In this document: positions 39,042 through 52,400 of the stretch, piece after piece
Numbering within the stretch: position 1 is the stretch's first letter
How the letters are laid out: each line of letters starts with the position of its first letter
Source of the DNA: Hyperoplus lanceolatus
Taxonomy: Eukaryota > Chordata > Actinopteri > Uranoscopiformes > Ammodytidae
Length of the DNA: 64,000 nt
Direction: 5' to 3'
Assembly (NCBI GenBank): GCA_026929865.2
Contig: CM049398.1
Span: forward strand, 21,849,001-21,913,000
Made by a program: the position numbers and the translations under genes
Notes under the pieces: model-generated
The model's input: only the letters and a program-made list of their open reading frames with translations
What the model was told of the DNA's origin: nothing
Databases searched by the model: none

Positions 39042-41161
39042 GCTATTATTTAAGTAGTAGCCTATTTAGAGTCCTTTTCAGCTTGTTTACGTGGCAACAG
39101 AATCCTGTTGCCACGTGCCTTCCCACTCAGCATGACAGCAACAATGAACAGCAGTAAATCAGCAGCACACACTGTGTTCCTTTGTACCCTCAAGGAATTT
39201 GAAATGATTGCTTGTAGCCTAATTGAATATTTGCATACTAGTTATGATTAGTTGGTAGTAATTCTTGTCTTTTTTGTTTTTAGAAGGAACATTCAAGCTT
39301 TCAGCAAAGTTGTTGCTGCCTTGTTTTAAATAAAAAAAAATAAAACATCAAATACTATTCAATGGACATAAACCTATTATATTTACATATACAGTACATT
39401 TTTTTTGGTTTGAAGGAAAGTAACACACCTAACACTGAGGGGAAAATATTGGTCACAGATTCAACCGAGGGGATGTCAGAAATGTATTGTTATTGTTGCA
39501 AGTTATTTTTAAATGTGACATGTGTGTCTGCATGAACACGAGGAAGACAGTGGGTGTGCCGTTAATGTCTAGAATTTTTTCCACTTTTATTATATTTTTC
39601 ATCTTCCTTGTCTGATCTCGTCCTATTAATCTTTTTTATTTTCTCCCCTCCTCAATTTTTCCCCCAACCTATTTTATAGTAGGGAGGATGGACAGTCCAA
39701 TCTCCTGCAAGATTGTTTTCCATTGTGGTAGGACCCCACAGTAAGGTGTCTGTTTTCAGCTTCTGCATTCTTGTTGAAATGGAAGAATATAATTCAGCGT
39801 GCATTACCGCCAATATCTGCTGGACAGTGAGCAACAGATTGTCCAGGATTGGGTCAGTAAGAAAGTGTTTTAGAGAACAGAATAGGCACACATGTGTTTA
39901 GTGTGGTTGGAGCACTAAATTGGCCTACATCTGCCCAATGTGACACAGAATACAACACACACTGTACTGGAAATAAGTTGGAATTTGATTGATTCGGACA
40001 GATTGCCTCGTGTGAAATCAATTCAGAAAACAGCTTTTTGGTGTTAAGTGTGGCCAGTGAAGGTGACATCGATCCAGCAGGGTAAAGTCACAGCTGTCTG
40101 AAAGTTCAATATCTAAGATTGAAGTCTCTATCGTGTTGGAATGGATTCATGAACAGCACAAGATTATAGTAAGAGCAAGAAAGAACAAGCTAATGAGTAC
40201 AGAAACACAGTGCCTCTACAAATTCCTAATTGAGACGATTAGAAAGGAAACCATATGGGCTCAATACTTTTTTCAGGCAAACATAAACTGTTAATTTGCT
40301 TCTTGTACCTACCAAGCCTGCATTATTACAAATAAATGTGGCAATCTCTAAAAAGATTCCACTCAAAAGAATGCAGGAGCAATAAGAGTGAGATGTGATT
40401 CCTGCATCCATCTGCATGTGTTCTATTGTAACTTTTGGGTACAGAAAGTATCCTGGTGCCAAGTGGTCTTTGCAACAGCCCGGCCCATCTGTTGAGAATC
40501 TGCACCCAAGTTAAAATGGTTTTGCCAAGACAGCAATTCTGGTGGTACTGACAACGACAAAAACTGCTGAAGCTGACTTAAAAAAAAAAGATGCTGGGCA
40601 AAGAGCAGAAACCTCTATCCAAATAGTTTGAAGCTGCTGCTCAAGGCACTGATGGAGCGAGGGTTTCATCCTCTGTCGTTAGAGATGTTGAACTCTTAAG
40701 CTCTTTTTTCATTTTCAGATGAGAGGCTGGCTTACTTCCTTTCCAAAACGTGTTGATGAGGGAAATCACAACTGCTCATTTTGAACAGGGATCACTGGAT
40801 ACTTGGTGTCTAGCTTTAATGCAAACCTGAGCATCAGGAATGCTGAGAAAAAATAGAACTTGTCATATAGCACTGCCCTTGTAAAGGATAGTGTATTGAC
40901 AGAAAACAAGCCCTGTTATTGACCTTCCTGTTTTGGTGAGACCTCTTGACCTTGATGGACGCAATTCTCTCACAATGCACTGGACCGCAGCTAAGATGAA
41001 TAATCACAACACATGCGGTTACATTATGTGCATTGAACAAAACAACAGCACACATAAAGATTAATTTTATAATCACTGTCACAGTTTTTGCTGCAGGCTA
41101 TAAGGTTATTAATAAATGGACGCTAGTCAACTATGTTGCAGAACCGTTTTCAAACATAAAA
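39042..41161. other. Intergenic, nothing recognised
   Basis: AT-rich sequence with no coding exon or element ends identified. Confidence 0.45.
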
Positions 41162-42590
41162 TTAAGCATAGATAAAGGGGGGGGGGGTCATTGGAGCAGT
41201 GTTTCTTGACTTGAGAAAAGCGTTTGACACTGTCAACCATGAGATACTAATGGCAAAATTGTCTGCTTTTAATATTTCTTCACGTACTGCACAATGGATG
41301 AGATCATATCTTGAGGAGCGAAAGCAGTGTGTCAGATTGCAAAATACAATATCTGATACCTGTGAGAAGAACTTAGGTGTGCCTCAAGGGTCAATATTAG
41401 GGCCACTGTTATTTAGTATTTATATAAATGATATGCCAAACATCTGTCCATCTAATGTGCAATGCCAACTGTATGCTGATGACGCAGTTATCTATGTTCA
41501 TGCAAAAAATACAGAGCAAGCCGCTCACAAACTGACAGCTGCAATGGACAGTGTTTCAGAATATCTAGAGTGCTCCCAACTGGTTCTTAACCTAACTAAA
41601 ACAGTCTGCATGTTTTTCTCAAAGAAGGCCTGTGACAAAAATACAGATTCCATGGTATCAATACAGGGCCAAAAACTTACAATGGTCCAGGAATTCAAGT
41701 ATTTAGGTGTTGTTATCGATTCACAATTAAATTTTAAGCAACAAGTAAAAAAAACAGTAAACAGAATGAAATTTAATTTATCCAACTTCAGATACATTAG
41801 AGAAAATATGCTATTTGAGTAAGCAAAACTATATTTTAATTCAATGATTATACCTCATATGACATACTGCATGACAAGCTGGGCATTGGCATGCAAGACC
41901 ACGTTAACATCTGTGGAAACAGTATACAAACAAGCCATTAAGATTTTAGATAAAAAACCGAAAACCTATCGCCACTGCAATATCTTAAAGAAGCACGATT
42001 TACTGAGTTGGCAAAACATGATCAAGTATGCAGACTGCACCCTGGTTTTTAAAATTCTCAACAGACTCGCCCCAGCGCCATTGCAAATGTTTATACAGAA
42101 AAATGAAAGTAGATCCACCAGGGCAACTTCTCGAGGTGCCTGTATTGTTCCTTTTAGAAAAAGTGCCTATGAACAGGCTGTATTTTCATACCGTGCAACT
42201 CATACCTGGAACACACTACCCGCTGCTCTACGTGAGCTTCCCACTCTTGGCTCTTTTAAAAAACGTCTTAAAGTATGGCTGCTGGAATCTCAAAACTGTT
42301 CACACAATCTATCATAGATTTTTATTCTATTTTTTTTTTTTTTTTAACATTATTTGAATAATTGTTTTTACTCACTTGTTCTGTCGGTTGCATGTTTTTT
42401 ATTTTTATTTATTTCCTTTTAGATTGTCTGTTTTTATTTATGAGTACACGCGTATGTTTGTTTTATGTGATTGGTGTCGACCAATCAAGGGACAAAGGAT
42501 GCAAATTAGCACTTGCTACAATCCTGTATATTTACATTTAAATGTCTATTAATACGCAATGTCCCTTTTAAATAAATAAACTTAAACAAT
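41162..42590 (+). mobile_element. LINE reverse transcriptase, 5' truncated, young-looking
   Basis: One reading frame from about 41190 to 42317 holds the reverse transcriptase palm and thumb: VFLDLRKAFDTVNHEI, GVPQGSILGPLLFSIYINDM, the catalytic YADD in LYADDAVIYVH, EFKYLGVVIDS, then a conserved tail (MTYCMTSWA, KILDKKPKTYRHCNILKKH, FRKSAYEQAVFSYRATHTWN). One in-frame stop (TAA, 41820-41822) interrupts it; otherwise it is open. The endonuclease and start are missing, and the 5' edge is at a run of ten G. AAACATAAAA at 41152-41161 and 42591-42600 could be the target-site duplication. The clade is uncertain (Jockey/CR1 group). Confidence 0.85.
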
Positions 42591-45500
42591 AAACATAAAA
42601 CTGTAAATCTGCTGGACAATTATAGATTTTAAATGTATTGGTTATTTAAAAAAGCGTATGGAGAAGAAATCCTGAAGGAATCATGTTAAACATCTAGTAA
42701 TAAAACATTAATCCTCTGACTCTGCAGGGAGATCATGGATTAGGCCTACAGCAGGAAATGCAGAAAGAGAAGCAACGACACAGTAGAAGAGACAGACAAG
42801 TGAGAAGTTGCAAAGAGAGCACGGAAGATGAGAAAGGGTGAAAAAAGGAGGTAGGGAAAAAGGTGTAAAAGCACACGAAGAAGAGCAAGAGAGAGAACAA
42901 AGAAAAAAATAACAGAGAAAGGATGGAGAGAACAGGAGAGAGATGAGGCAAGAAGAGAGAAAAAAGAGCAGGAAATTCCCCCGAAGTGTGTTTGTGTCTC
43001 CTGACAGGATCACAGATCAGACAGACGAGTGACCTTGTGGTCATCTGTCCGCCCCTCTGACTCTGCTGGAGGCAGGATATCTCTCCAGGGGAAACACACA
43101 CACACACAAACACACAGTTGAACAGTAGGCTGACGAGAGCATATGCGTGTTCACTCACACATATAAAAAAAATCATAAAAAAATTCACCACCGAAAAAGC
43201 TGACCCTGTACTGTATGTTGTTTGTGATGAATAAACAAGATTGCGTCATGTTACATCCTTAAGTCTTTTATTGTTCAGTTCGGTTGGTGTCCTCACTAGC
43301 ACATTCAACCTGCTCGTATTCTGTCTCCTGAATCTTTTTGAACACACTCACACACTTTATACATGACACTTGCAAAATACAGTTATGTAACATTTGAATA
43401 AGTTGTGCCCTAGGTAATATTGATTAAAATATTGTGTTTAGGGGTGCACAATATTATTGTTACATTTGCAGATATTGACTTTAAAATGAACTATCTGATA
43501 TCGATATACAGTAACAAACAGATAAATATACTGTCGCTTCATCACATACGACAAACTGCACCAGAGTGAAGGAGGAGCTTAAAATGTTTGACATAATGTA
43601 GGCTACATTTTATTATTTTTATTATTTTATACAAAATAAAAACAAATTAATAAAAATTACATAATTTTGAGCTTTGTATTTTATGCCCGCATTTGCCAGT
43701 GGGCCAACACGATAAGAGATAGCATAATAATAAGCTAATAAGTTAATTCCTCTACAGAAGAGACTTGATATCTGCAATAAGGTGTGAAAAAAGAGATCAT
43801 ATAAATTCTATTTATCGGTATGTCGGATATCCATTCTCTCGTAGAGGTTCGGATCCTTAGAATGATTTTAAAAAAGAAGAAGAAATTCAATGGTTTTCAT
43901 TGGAATAACTTTATAACAAGGACAACAGTTGACATTGTGTTCTCCATTTGAAGCCATCTTGACAATGACATCAAAGGAAACACATGAAACAAATGGAAAT
44001 TCTATTTTATTTTCTCCGCCATGATTTGACTGTATTTATTCTCTGACCATGAGGCCAGTGATTCTCACACATATATAATGTGAGAACATTTAGACCTTCC
44101 ATCCTGTCAGTGCCTGTATAATTGCGTTGCAATTATTTTAACGTTAATAGGGGATCATACATTGTCAGTAGTGTGCTCGGAACCATTTCATGCTGGCTGA
44201 AGCGGCAGATGACCACTTGTACGGCACCTTATTACAATTTATGTTGTATGGCGGACAATAGCGCTGTATTATGCAACGGTCCATTACAGGACGAAATAGA
44301 AAATCACAATATATCCCCTCAGAGGCGGAAGGATCAATTCCCTGCCGGAAAATGTGACACAAATGTTACATCACTTTGATGAGCTAAAATGAATCTTGTG
44401 TGATCACTGAAGCAGTTAATAGCAAGGATGTAATGAATGTTAAAAATAAATAAAAATGCAGTATACCAGAACACAGGCTGTAACATTGCATGGTGCACTT
44501 GGAAAGAACTCCTTTAAAACATAGCAATGCACAGCAAACAGCAATTTACAGCAAAATGGCATTATGTATAAAAAGTGAGCATGTGTATTTTTTTTCCTAT
44601 TAAGCTATTTCAAAAGATAAGGCTGACAATATCTCTATTTCTAAACAAATACTATAAAACGATTTAAATGTTTCACAAATAAATAGCTTTATAAGACTAC
44701 AGTACTGGTTTATCGCAGCAAAGGAACGTGTTACCCAGTGCAATGCTGTAGCTCATCGATGTAATATTAGCATCAACATATATACTTAAATGTACCAAAA
44801 GTTATACACATAACGCTATGGTTCTGTTCCGTTGACCTCCTCTGTAAAGTGGATTCCAACAATAAGTGTAGTTTTACTCACCTCTATGAATGGCTCTGTG
44901 TAAGTCTTGAGCACCAGCATTTCTTTCACAATCTGCATTCCTCAGATCTCAGAACGTTTGTTGAATTTAAGCCTTTATTTTTTTTTAGAGACCCAGCAAC
45001 ATCGTAGAGGTACAGAAAAAACAAAGGGTTAGTATAATGCTAAAAATCTCTAAAATAATGCATCATAAAGGCATGTCATGGCATGAATAAATGTAGTTAG
45101 TCACCAATGACAGGTTCAATTAATTCTATGTTTTGGTCCCTTAAAAATATTCAATTATGAAATTATCATTCATAGCTATTCCAGTATTACACATTCTACC
45201 TACTGAGCAAATGGTGGTAAGAGGCACTGGTCCCTGTCAAACAAACCCTCTGGAAACCAGGTTAATCCAGGGATGTTCCCCCGTCTTGCTCCACACTTCA
45301 TCCACTCTGCTTCTTTTCAGTGTTTTTTCAGCACTTTTCCATCACCTCCTCCCGAGCATCATGTGGACGGTGTTGTACCCCCTTCCCCTGTATGTCAATG
45401 TATGTATGAAGCAATGTAATACAGTTTGTAATCCAGAGTGTTTATTGGGACAACAGCACAGTGATACTGTATTTGGGAATGACATGGTGCAACAGTGTTC

Positions 45501-47696
45501 GGTGGAATAGAAAATAATCAAACGTTTAACTTTGGATGCGACTCACATCTGTTTCTTTTTTTTGTTGCTCACACTGACTAACTCTCCTTTAGTTTGATGG
45601 TGACTGAGATAACATTCATGTTTGGTTGTATTTTAAGTCAATTTAAGTCAGTGACGTTTCACATTGCTGGCTATAGCTCATCGGAGATTTCTGTGGTTAA
45701 AGCCTGATGCAGCCGGGAATACATTTAAATACGGAAGCCCAGATGAGAAATGTAGCCTTTTGCGGGAAGCCAAACATTTTACTTACCCTCGTTTTTGTGG
45801 GAATCCACCAGCTGTTGGCCTAGATAGCATTCTAAAAGGTAAAATACCAGGGTCAGATGCATTAAACAAGCTCGGTTAGGACAGACTAAATGTTACCATC
45901 TGACTCCCCTCTGAGATGGAAAGATTACATATCTACAGGATAAGAAAAACAAAACCTTTTTTTGTTTATATCCTCTTTTTTTGTATTTATTTGGACTAAA
46001 TGTAACAAATACTGTGTGTGTGAGATTATCAGATAGAAAAATGAAATGTTATGTCTCACATAGGCATGCTTTACATAAGCATTGCATTGCATTGTAGGTT
46101 TGACGATATAGAAAAGCCCCACACACTGAGTGTTGGACGTCATAGAAGGGAGGAAGTCAAGAAAGAATTGAAGGAGGTTCAAACATTGAGAAAGGAAAAG
46201 AACAAAGCAGGGGTTTGAAGTGGAAGATGAGAGAGTGATTTGACCTTAGAAAAATATAAGTAACAAAAAGCATTAAAAATATCCTCGTCATAATGTATGT
46301 GACTCCACTTCCACGTGGGCTATATGGCTGTTTTAATCTAAATAGTATAAGTTCAGAGAAATCAGGGTTCAGGGTTTTATCAGCCGAAATAATGTGACGT
46401 GCGCTGCATTTATATCAGTCTCCTGTAATGAGTCATATTGTGTGGGTTTGTGATCAAAAATCCACACAAACATCTCAGAAAAGCAGCTACCGAACGCCAC
46501 CGGAGTCAGAAATTCATCACAAAAGTTCCTGGAACCTGGTGTTCTCATTCGCGATTAAGACAAACTCTGTTACCTTGGAAACAAGCCCTCTGGAAAACCA
46601 TTTTATGTTTCCTGCATTGCCGGTGTTAATTTCCCACCTTTGCCTGCAGGATTAGTTGTCATAAAAACAATCAAAGGAGCTGCGCAACAACCATTGCTGT
46701 TTTTGGAATTCAATTTCAGTGTAGGATATTAATGAGCTTTTGGTAGACTGCTCAACAAGTTGGCTTCCGACTTATACTGATTGCAGCAACATTTAACCAA
46801 CATGTGTAATGTTCATGTATACAAACATCTGCATTTAAAGTTTTTAATATTAAAATAAACTGTCAGCTCAGTATTGTAGTAGCTGTAAACACAGTACTGT
46901 CTATCACTTGATTGAATATTTTATTCCTGTTCCCGCTGTTTCACACTCTGCCCTCCACTTCATTTTTTCCCCATAACTGACTCACTGCTCATCCCAAACT
47001 CTTTCCCCTGTGCCCTCCTCCTTTCCCCGTTTCTCTAGGATTTTTCTCAAAACAGATTTCATAGCCTTTTTCTTGCATCCCTCCATCCCTGCATCATCTC
47101 TCTCTCTCTCCAACCCTCTATCTCTCTTTCACTCTCTGACCCAGAGGGCCATGTTTCGCTGAAATCCAATCCTCTCTATTTTTTAAACCTGCTGTTCCAT
47201 TTCACTCCCATTTTGTCACACTGCAGTGCACACACAATACCCGCTCCTCCCTCATTTCAGCCCTCTTCTCTCTCTCCTCAAAAACACACATGCACACACA
47301 CAGTCACAAACACACACACACACCTTCACATAAGACTGCCTCACACACCCACACCCACAGAGAAACACACACACACACACACATTTTTGCAACTGCATAA
47401 ACATAAATAAGAAAAGGAAGATGCAGGGGGGAATTCTTAATTAAGCCATCAATCACATTTGATGCTCTTGGTTGGATTCATACACACCTAACAAACCTCA
47501 CACCCAGCCTTGGAGCTCTGTGGCCATCCATCACAGCTTCACTGACTCCGCTCAACCTCAGCTCAAAGCCAATCACTAAGAGCTTAGGGACTGAGCGCTT
47601 GAGAATGTATGTGTGTGTGTGTGTGTGCGAGAGAGAGAGCGAGACACTCACCATTTGCTTTGGGAATAGACACTGGGGCATTTCATGCTCGCAAAG
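42591..47696. other. Intergenic, nothing firmly recognised
   Basis: Purine-rich (42720-42970) and AT-rich stretches, with CA tracts near 43090 and 47285-47385. A 71-codon frame at 45664-45879 is treated under the findings. No exon was confirmed. Confidence 0.45.
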
Positions 47697-48313
47697 CAAG
47701 CCCCAATCACAGCCATTTCTACCAGCATCCAATGTGGAAGTGACACACATTGCAGTACCTTACAGTGGCTACTAGGAGGGTAGTACCAAAAGTGAGCAAT
47801 TTTTCGTTGACTCAACAGGCCGTTTTCACAGTCTTATTAAACCTAATTACGGGCTGGTCCACAACACCATTCTAGTCTGTATGTTTAGGTCATATCTCCA
47901 TGACAACACTGAGGGGGGTCTTGCCGAAAAGGGGAATCGACGTCATGTCGGGGGGAGGGAGATAGCTGACATATACCTCCGAGGCAAAGTGAGGGACAAC
48001 GGGCGGAGAGCTGTCACTCAAGAGATCACGCCAATACATTTTAACCTCCAAAAGAATAAAAACTAGTGTGGGCCAAAAAAATTCCCCCCCCTCAGCGTTG
48101 TCATGGAGATATGACCTAAACATACAGACTAAAATGGTTTTGTGGCCCATGCTGTAAATAGGTTTAATAAGACTTTGAAAACAGCATATCTAACAAGTGA
48201 GTGAAAGAAAAACTGCTCGTCTTGGCGCCACCCCCAGTGGCACTTTCTGGTTACTACAGTTGTAGGTCACTTCCTTAATGGATGCCGGTAAAAATCGCTG
48301 AGGTTGGGGCTTG
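47697..48313. mobile_element. Foldback MITE, full copy
   Basis: Ends CAAGCCCCAA and TTGGGGCTTG are exact complements. The arms continue imperfectly through ACCAGCATCCAATGTGGAAG (left) against CTTCCTTAATGGATGCCGGT (right) and CATATCTCCATGACAACACT (left) against GTTGTCATGGAGATATGACC (right), over more than 200 bp. A loop of about 140 bp separates them. A target-site duplication is not evident. It lies downstream of dync2h1. Confidence 0.85.
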
Positions 48314-49242
48314 GTGGTAGGTCAGCCCATCTCTGAAACACACCTACACACACGTTTGTGCTTTGTCAATATTACTCTCAACTTCTACACTAATAATACA
48401 TTAACTCAACATATGTCAAATTAAGAGAATTTGAGTCTACAGCAACCACCATACTAATCGGTTAGTGACTACTACTAGAATATGTAGTAATAATGACATT
48501 TATTTCATACTTTTTATTTTTGAATACATAAGGTCAGAAAAATACACTCAGACAATAGAATAACTGAAATAAACATTTAAGTCAAAAACATCAATTCAGG
48601 TTAAGTTGCTTTCTTCAAAATAACAAGTATTAACAAGTCTTTAACAAAATAACAAGTATTACAGTTGTACAAATTAACACTATTTTATGAAACATATTTA
48701 AGTGGAGTAGGGTAATATGAGTCTAAGTGTATAACTCAGAGGTATCAAAGCTTGTTACAACCTGAGATCCCAATAATATAATTTTTTATATCTCATTAAA
48801 GATAAAGAGTTGCAGCTTCTCCATTTTACTAGTTGGACCATGAAAAGAAGGGAAAGGACTTTTTTCAAATAAATAATATTCTATTAGTATTTGTATTAGT
48901 GTTGTTGTTGTTGATGTAAAAAGCAGACCACAGTCAATTACATGTTTCACTTAGTGATTTTGTCTACTCTGGTGCTTTCCCCTTGTGCCGTATTATGCAA
49001 ATGACACTGACATAAAGTAACTGCATGTGCATGTTTTTGGTCTCCAAGCTATAAGGTGCTTAATTAGAAAATGATAGTGTCAGAGCCTGACATTTTCGGA
49101 GCGTAAATAATTGGTCCTGTTATTTGTTGCCCACAAGTCAAATCCGTCTTTCACGAGTATGAATCTTCCCCTACGGCTTCCAGCGCTTAACAAAAGCCCC
49201 TTGTCATCAATGTGCTCGCCCTCACCGAGATGAGATGTCCTA
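48314..49242 (-). other. dync2h1 3' flank with candidate poly(A) signals
   Basis: On the - strand, AATAAA hexamers lie at 48499-48504 and 48513-48518, about 725 bp after the dync2h1 stop. They are the best candidates for its transcript end. Nothing else is recognised. Confidence 0.35.
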
Positions 49243-49404
49243 TTACTGCTGTTTGAGGAAGAGAGCGGCTCCAGTCTGTATCCATTGGTTGGGGTTGGCT
49301 CCACAGGGAAGACAGATGTGCGTGACCACCTTCACCCTCTCTGAGCTCGTATAGAGAGGCAGCCAGATACTCTCTTCTGAAGCAGACGAGTTAGCAGCAG
49401 TGCT
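49243..49404 (-). CDS. dync2h1: dync2h1 last coding exon
   Basis: Acceptor CTTAG precedes 49404 and the stop TAA is at 49245-49243. It gives 53 residues. The start of the exon (STAANSSASEE) is variable, then SIWLPLYTSSERVKVVT and CLPCGANPNQWIQTGAALF match the conserved dynein-2 end. Human ends GAALFLKNQ; here the end is GAALFLKQQ. Confidence 0.95.
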   Translation of the reverse strand, partial: STAANSSASEESIWLPLYTSSERVKVVTHICLPCGANPNQWIQTGAALFLKQQ

Positions 49405-52400
49405 CTAAGATCAAAGACAGAACACACCCATTTAATAAATGCATACATAATCACTGTATACTTTAACGAGTAGTAGAAACTGTATACTTTAAGGAAAGGT
49501 CGCTCATCCAGGTTAGCTTAGCTCAAACACTGGTAGTCTTGGGGAGCAGGTCAAAAGATAAACTATACAACATCACTAAACGCTCCTGTGTGCTTGTCGG
49601 GACTTGTTTATTTACCACGTTATGTTGCGCTCTATATTTTTAGACTTATGTCATTTTATAATCAATTACATAATGAAAATTAACCAGGAATTGCCTGTGA
49701 CAGTCATGTATGTATTTTGTTCTAAAATTACATCAAATGTAAAAAATATAGAGTGCAACATAACGTGGTAAATAAACAGGTCCCAACAAGCAGACAGAAG
49801 TGTTACGGGATGTTGTAAGTAAAGTTTATCTTTTGACCTGCTCCACTTGACTACCGGTGTTTGAGCTAGGCTAACCTGGATGAGCAACCTTTGCCCACTT
49901 CTAAATCAAAAATGCACACAAAGTTACAATAACGGTTTCAGTTGCCTTTTCTTCAGCCAGAGAGTGAGGCTAAAAGCATTTAAACATTTAAAATGTTTAA
50001 CTATTCCTTTGATTAGTTAACATTTATTAGAAAGGTAAAAATAATGATAGGTGTTTCTCAGCTAACCCAGAAAAACTAACAAAGTCCTCAAAGATCCTCA
50101 TATGAACGCTATTGTTTAGCATTCTGCCATTGCTAGATAACTACTTCCACCTGAATACATTAGTCCAATCGTTACATTTCGGAATGATCAGTACAGAGAG
50201 TCTATAGCTGTTATGTTTCATGATGGCATCAGAAAAAGTCAAAAGTCAAACAACAGAAACGTCAAATCACGATAACCACAAACATGGTTCTGGTCTGTGC
50301 ATGCCTTACACAGATCTTAATGTCAGATAAGACAAAAAACAAACAATATGTGGCTCTTTTAAACATGAATACATACCTGTGAAATCCAGGCCATGTAACA
50401 AGGGGGGACGGCTGACACACTGGGAGAGTCATGTTGATTCTCACAAAGATGAACACCGTCAAAACTGCAACCCTCCAACTGGAGACCTCCAACCTGGAAA
50501 CATGGGGGGTGAGAAGTAGAAGGAAGCGAGGGAAGTGGGGAGGCAAAAGTAAAATAAAGCGACTGTAAACTGAGCAGACAGAAAAATAAAGAGATATATA
50601 GAGGAGAGATTAAAATATAGCCAAAAAGTGTGGAAATAAAAAAAGGGAAGGAAAATAGGACTGTGTATGTAAATGGAGAACTAGGTTTGAATGTGAGGGG
50701 AAAACACGCATTGCTGGCACCAGATTAACTAGCATGTTATGCACATTGTTCACGAGAGAGTGTGTTTACATGAATGAATTCAATCTGGTGACTCAGGGAT
50801 TTTCCACAGTAAACCAGACAATACAGGGAACTCTGGCGTCGAGTGAGACATACACAGACAACTGCTAAACCACCATAATATGGGCAAGAAAATGCAAGAG
50901 AGTGAGCAAGCGTCAAATCCAGAAACAGCTACATTGTGTGTGTGTGTGTGCATTTTTTTTAACAATAATTATTTCCCCATTCACTTTCTCTGTCAGATGT
51001 CTGAGTATTTCCCTTCCCTCCCAGCAGCTGCAGCCTCTTTTCAAGCACCCACACCCTTCATCTCTCTCTTAGTATGTTTGTACTTAGCGCAAGCCAAGAG
51101 GTGCCAGTTCCCATTGGCATGACAGAAAAGAAACAAATGCCTAAAATAATTAAAATGGTAGACAATACAATTATATCTCCCTTTAATCAGAGCATGGAAG
51201 GAAAATAAATAAAGAGTAACCCCTAGTCCCCACCAAAAGCGTTTCGCGAGTCCGTCGAAATTTACGTGCACGTGTGAACGCACCACTGAAGCGATTCTAC
51301 CGGTCCCGTCATTTCAGCGCATTTCAAAGCCTCGAACAATATAGCAGCAGCCAAACTTTATGTGCAGTGAGCAGCTTTCCTTGTGTGACTGATGCAATGA
51401 ACCGCAATAAAGGAGAAAACATGCCATCAGTAGGTCAGATAATAAAATAATTATATGATCAGTTTAAATCACAATGATAAAATGATCAAACCCGAACATA
51501 TAGTGAACTGCAGTGGGCCTAAACTGAGATGAGGTTAGAAATAATGAAGACTAAGTTACAAAATGTAGATAAATATATGTATTCAGTACCTTTTTATTAG
51601 CCATCAACCTGGCGTTTACAAATGTATAGGTGGAAAAATAGGCTTGAAGCATAAAGATAAATGCTTAAGGTCGTGTTTAAGCGTGTGTGGCACAGCTGAC
51701 GCTCTGGTGGAGACAACGGCATAAATTAACGTCAGAGAGTTTTTTGCGCGCGTAAATACGCCTCCGAAACGCTTTTGGTGGAGACAAGGGGTGAGAGTGG
51801 TATTGTACACTTGTGTGTGCTCCCATCACAGTACTAGCACAGAGCAGACTAGAGGTGGCTGTTGTCAGAGGCTGCATATTTGACTCTAAGGGATGGGCAG
51901 AAAATGTGATTTCTTTCTAACTTTGTTTTCTTCTTGCTCTCAGCTCATGCCTTCTTATCTGCTTCTGTATTCCATTCTTGCAGTCTTTTACTCCATTATG
52001 TTCTAATTATCACTCGCCCAGAGTCTGCCTAGTTTAAAGCACCAGTATTCTGTAGCTTATGTGTCTGCAGTCTGTATGCATAATCCATCAGTTAATGTGT
52101 GCTGCTGTGTGTAGTTCTACCTTGACTTGTAGCTTGGCCTGTGCAATGGGACTCCTCCATGTTGAGACGAACACCAAACTATCCATAGAACAACCCATGG
52201 TCCTAACACGGCAAAAAAACAAAATATGACATTAACCTTAACACGCATACTTTTGCTGTTTGGCATAAACCCACAAGCATTCAGAGTTACCTGGCTGTTT
52301 CCTGTCTCAAAGCATTGAGGAAGGTGTCAGGGTGGAAGAGCTCAGACAGATCTAGGGTGTCTGACACAAGAGCTTGCCTGCCTGCACGCTCCACCCAACT

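Noticed and set aside
42708-43191. Two overlapping - strand frames rich in F, S and L
   Set aside because: They reflect a purine-rich + strand tract and carry no motif.
43440-43860. Possible transposon starting AGGGGTGCACAATATTATTG
   Set aside because: No matching inverted end or target-site duplication was seen to the right.
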